Source: Verrucomicrobiota bacterium (lineage in GTDB: Bacteria; Verrucomicrobiota; Verrucomicrobiia; Verrucomicrobiales; Verrucomicrobiaceae). Taken from it: a stretch of DNA of 32,468 bases. This document shows positions 29,924-32,468 of the stretch, piece after piece. Every line of letters starts with the position of its first letter. Within the stretch, counting starts at the first letter, position 1. The position numbers and the translations under genes are program-made. Below the pieces are notes generated by a model. The model ran no database searches, was not told where the DNA came from, and saw only the letters and a program-made list of their open reading frames with translations. Where the stretch lies: NCBI GenBank assembly GCA_026397715.1, contig JAPLUN010000375.1:1-32468 (forward strand). The letters are read 5' to 3'.

Positions 29924-31747
29924 CTACTGCGCGGCGGCTTCCCGCTCCCCGCCCGCCACCTTGGCCGGAACGGGGTAGAAAAGCTGCATGGCGCGGCGGA
30001 TCTGCGGACTTTTCAGGCTGGCCGCATGGATGGCATCCGGGATTTTGCGGTTTTTGGCAAACAAATGGTAGGCGCTGAGAGCCTCAAAGCCGGCATTCAG
30101 CGATCCTTCCATCGGCAGGTAGCTGCGGCCATCGACATTGAGATTCTCGACCATGCCCCAAGGCGGAAAGTAGCTGGCCTTCTCCATGCGTTCGAGCAGT
30201 TCGTAAGTCTCAGAAGTCTTCGGATTCAGCGTGGAAGACATCAGGATGTAGTGCGGATGGATGAGCTTTTGATCCGGCAGATCGACGCCACCCACGTAGT
30301 AGCCGTTCCCCGCCTCATTTTCGCCGGCAGAGAGACCGTAGATGCCGTTACGTGCGGCATGGGACTGGGGCCAGCGTTTGGGGATGTAGGCCAGCTGCGC
30401 GCCCAGCATAGAGCGGCGCACACTGAGCCAGCGAACACCGTCATGCGCATCGGGCACATCACTGTCGAAATCGGGGTGGAGCAAACTTTGCAGCTCGGTG
30501 ATGAAACCGGTGCCCTGCCAGGCCTTGCCCGGAGTGCGCATGGGCGGGGGGCGGTGTTCGGGGTTGGCGATGCCTTCCATGAGTATCACCAGGGTGGTTT
30601 CGCCACCCCAGTCCTGCCAGCCATGCGGCAAAAGAGTGATGCCGTCGTCAGCAAGGCCGTGCGAGAGATGGCCGTCTGGCAGGTGCAGCAGATCGAAGTC
30701 GATCTCTTTGATCTGCAGAATCAGGTCTTCGGCCACAGCCGCGACGTCCAGCATGATCGCCGCCTGCAGCATGGACTGAGCGTAGATCGCCGTGTCCACG
30801 GTGCTGTATTCAGTGCCCGGATGGATGGAGTAGGCATTCTCCTTTCCGTGCCGGTGCACAAAATGGGGCAGCAGGCCGCGCCCGGTTTTGAGTTTCTTCA
30901 CCGCCTCGTGCGTGCGTGTGAGGACCCAGCGTGCGTAATCTGCCGTGACAATTCCCAGCGACTCCTGCGCCGCCGCCGCCGAAGCCAGGACATACATGCC
31001 CGTGGCGGAGACGGACTCAAAAGCCCCTTCTTCAATGTGAGCTCGATCACGCACGAAACCGGTCCCGATGGAATAACTGCGGGCGATCTTCGCGTAGGAG
31101 GCGAGGAAAGCATAGGCATCCCAGGGAATCTGGGGCTGCTCGATGCCAAGAAACAAGCCGGACACTTTCACTTCCGACCCAGGCTCAGCCGTCCATATGA
31201 TGGTTTTTCCATCACGCACCGACTCAGGAGCCACAGGATGCACAAACATGCGATATTGCTTCTCGTTGAGCTCTATCACCTGCGTCCAGCGCGGTTCGTC
31301 GGTGGGAGATTTGATTTCGAGCTTGATCCTGCCGCGCCCGGACGCCCTTAGCATGACTGACGTGACACGCGGCTGGTATTTAGCGGTGACCGGCTCGGGG
31401 TAGGCACGCATGAAATCCATCACGCGGTTCGCATTGCGCGCCTGCCCAGCCAGGCTGTGCCACATGCCAGCCCATGCCTCAGGCTGCTGGCCGAGATGTA
31501 CCACGACTTCATCGGTGAGCCATTCCATCTCGTGCTCCGCCGGCCCATGGAAACCGAAGTCGGTGCCAATATGGGTGTAAGCCGTGAACGAATTCAGCCG
31601 CTTGGTGCCTGCAAGCACCTGCTGCCCTTCATCACGATGAATGAAATACTCCTGCACCGGCTGCCACACGAGGCGTGTGGCAGGCTGCGCCATCACCTGC
31701 GTGCCGAGCATCACAGCGACGGCTCCGACGGTTGAAAGGAGACGCAT
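29924..31747 (-). CDS. Secreted glycoamylase/GH144-like (alpha/alpha-toroid) protein
   Basis: 607 residues with a signal peptide (about 1-20, LGTQVMAQ). The N-terminal ~200 residues form a beta domain (VWQPVQEYFIHRDEGQQVL, KLEIKSPTD). The C-terminal part looks like the glycoamylase fold (PF10091, cf. GH144): residues about 309-318 (GTEYSTVDTAIYAQS) match the EVSTIDTA motif, HGWQDWGGE lies near 374, and IYGLSAGENEAGNGYYV near 466 resembles the GLTASD/GYYPPG block. PSLNAG-like EGSLNAGFEALSAYHLF is near the C-terminus. It would be a secreted glucan-active hydrolase or lyase; catalytic residues cannot be assigned from sequence alone. Similarity is distant, so the substrate (for example beta-1,2-glucan) is open. 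It lies between citrate synthase and obg with no operon partner. Confidence 0.62.
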   Translation of the reverse strand: MRLLSTVGAVAVMLGTQVMAQPATRLVWQPVQEYFIHRDEGQQVLAGTKRLNSFTAYTHIGTDFGFHGPAEHEMEWLTDEVVVHLGQQPEAWAGMWHSLAGQARNANRVMDFMRAYPEPVTAKYQPRVTSVMLRASGRGRIKLEIKSPTDEPRWTQVIELNEKQYRMFVHPVAPESVRDGKTIIWTAEPGSEVKVSGLFLGIEQPQIPWDAYAFLASYAKIARSYSIGTGFVRDRAHIEEGAFESVSATGMYVLASAAAAQESLGIVTADYARWVLTRTHEAVKKLKTGRGLLPHFVHRHGKENAYSIHPGTEYSTVDTAIYAQSMLQAAIMLDVAAVAEDLILQIKEIDFDLLHLPDGHLSHGLADDGITLLPHGWQDWGGETTLVILMEGIANPEHRPPPMRTPGKAWQGTGFITELQSLLHPDFDSDVPDAHDGVRWLSVRRSMLGAQLAYIPKRWPQSHAARNGIYGLSAGENEAGNGYYVGGVDLPDQKLIHPHYILMSSTLNPKTSETYELLERMEKASYFPPWGMVENLNVDGRSYLPMEGSLNAGFEALSAYHLFAKNRKIPDAIHAASLKSPQIRRAMQLFYPVPAKVAGGEREAAAQ

Positions 31748-31762
31748 GAAGCATCTACGTTA

Positions 31763-31786
31763 GTGGCAAACACAAAGTTTTGCCAC
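31763..31786. repeat. 24-bp inverted repeat upstream of the glycoamylase-like gene
   Basis: GTGGCAAA (31763-31770) and TTTGCCAC (31779-31786) form a perfect 8-bp stem with the 8-base loop CACAAAGT. It lies 16 bases before the ATG at 31747 and about 48 bases after the citrate synthase stop on the same strand. There is no T tract on the minus strand after the stem, so it is a better candidate for an operator or leader hairpin than for an intrinsic terminator. Confidence 0.5.
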
Positions 31787-31833
31787 CTTTGCAGCATTCA
31801 AAAATATTCCTGTCAGCCTTGCGGCCAGTAGAA

Positions 31834-32466
31834 TTAGCGCTCGTCAATCGGCACGACCTTCTGGCCGTAAGGCTTGCCGACGTACTGGCTGAGGGGACGG
31901 AAGAGGCGGTTTTCGCTCCACTGCTCCAGCACGTGAGCGGTCCAGCCGCTCATACGGGCGATCGCGAAGATCGGAGTGAAGAGGTCGGTCGGAATGCCAA
32001 GGCTGTAGTAAACCGTGGCGCTGTAGAAGTCGACATTCGCATTGAGGCCCTTCTGCTCGCGCATGATCTGGGCGATGCGCTCGGACATCTGGATCCACTT
32101 CGACTCACCGAGCTGGCTGGTGAGCTGGATGGCCATCTCACGCAGATGCGGAGCGCGGGGGTCGAGAACCTTGTAAACGCGGTGGCCGATGCCCATGATC
32201 TTCTTCTTCTGAGCCAGTGCGTCGGCAACCCAGGCGTCCACCTTGTCAGGGGAGCCGATCTCTTCGAGCATGTGGATCACGCCTTCATTGGCACCACCGT
32301 GCAGCGGTCCTTTAAGGGCACCGATGGCGGCGCTGATGGCGGAGAACATGTCGCTCAAAGTCGAAGCCACGACGCGGGCGGTGAAGGTCGAGGCATTGAA
32401 ACCATGCTCGGCATGCAGAATGTAGGCGATGTCGAGGGTCTTTTCGGCTTCCTTGCTCGGCACTTC
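31834..32466 (-). CDS. gltA: Citrate synthase, C-terminal part (5' truncated by window edge)
   Basis: 211 residues of the C-terminal half; the frame is open through the right edge. Citrate synthase condenses oxaloacetate and acetyl-CoA in the TCA cycle. Signatures seen are GPLHGGANE (one active-site His), IGHRVYKVLDPRAP (the second His and substrate-binding Arg) and DFYSATVYYSLGIP (the catalytic Asp). The end is typical (RMSGWTAHVLEQW, then RLFRPLSQYVG). The GHRVYK..DPRA and DFYSA.VY motifs are shared with 2-methylcitrate synthase, but the general pattern favours citrate synthase. The start and allosteric features are outside the window. Confidence 0.92.
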   Translation of the reverse strand, partial: EVPSKEAEKTLDIAYILHAEHGFNASTFTARVVASTLSDMFSAISAAIGALKGPLHGGANEGVIHMLEEIGSPDKVDAWVADALAQKKKIMGIGHRVYKVLDPRAPHLREMAIQLTSQLGESKWIQMSERIAQIMREQKGLNANVDFYSATVYYSLGIPTDLFTPIFAIARMSGWTAHVLEQWSENRLFRPLSQYVGKPYGQKVVPIDER

Positions 32467-32468
32467 GC

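Noticed and set aside
28291..31351. Long plus-strand open frames (416 and 478 residues) opposite the permease, obg and the glycoamylase-like gene
   Set aside because: Both run antisense to genes with clear motifs or signal peptides and have compositions typical of shadow frames.

Overview
The window looks like an ordinary chromosomal segment of a Verrucomicrobiota bacterium, probably of the Verrucomicrobiales (Prosthecobacter/Verrucomicrobium-like). The clues are a PSCyt1-DUF1549-DUF1553 cytochrome of the planctomycete/verrucomicrobial type, a PEP-CTERM protein, small secreted EF-hand proteins, very large secreted repeat proteins and moderately high GC content. This placement is inferred from gene content; no rRNA or marker phylogeny is available here. 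Coding density is very high: no gene-free stretch exceeds about 225 bases, and I saw no tRNA, rRNA, CRISPR array, transposase or integrase.

Layout, left to right. (1) 1-224: the 3' end of a PhoH-type ATPase. (2) 291-1264: two tandem copies of a complete small transcription unit (leader, secreted EF-hand gene, terminator). (3) 1345-3696: a secreted DUF1549/DUF1553 c-type cytochrome, convergent with a secreted YD/RHS-like protein (3709-5184, minus). (4) 5311-14373, minus: a tightly packed type II secretion (T2SS)/pseudopilin operon in the order gspE-F-G-H-I-J-K-L-M, then a GspC/PilP-like gene and a DUF5069 gene. No secretin (GspD) or prepilin peptidase lies inside the window. (5) 14539-16782, minus: a TlpA-like thioredoxin and a CAP-domain PEP-CTERM protein. 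(6) 16870-19597, plus: a six-helix membrane protein, a small winged-helix regulator, IspH and a ferritin-like di-iron protein. Three copies of a 17-bp palindrome (ACTTTG-N5-CAAAG[T/C]) lie ahead of the membrane protein and ahead of ispH. (7) 19519-22526, minus: a GTPase (DUF3482-type) and its DUF2868 membrane partner. (8) 22620-27338, minus: a 1572-residue secreted helical-repeat protein. (9) 27401-29865, minus: obg followed directly by a molybdate/sulfate-type ABC permease and ATPase. (10) 29924-31747, minus: a secreted glycoamylase-like protein. (11) 31834-end, minus: the C-terminal part of citrate synthase.

Themes. Much of the content is envelope or secretion related: nine proteins carry a likely signal peptide, five carry a prepilin-like N-terminus, and one is sorted by PEP-CTERM. 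The most system-like signal is the regulator/palindrome/IspH/ferritin cluster at 16.8-19.6 kb. Two window-wide oddities stand out: nearly all start codons lack a Shine-Dalgarno motif, and two of the pseudopilin leader peptides appear to have absorbed short GAATGAC-type repeats.
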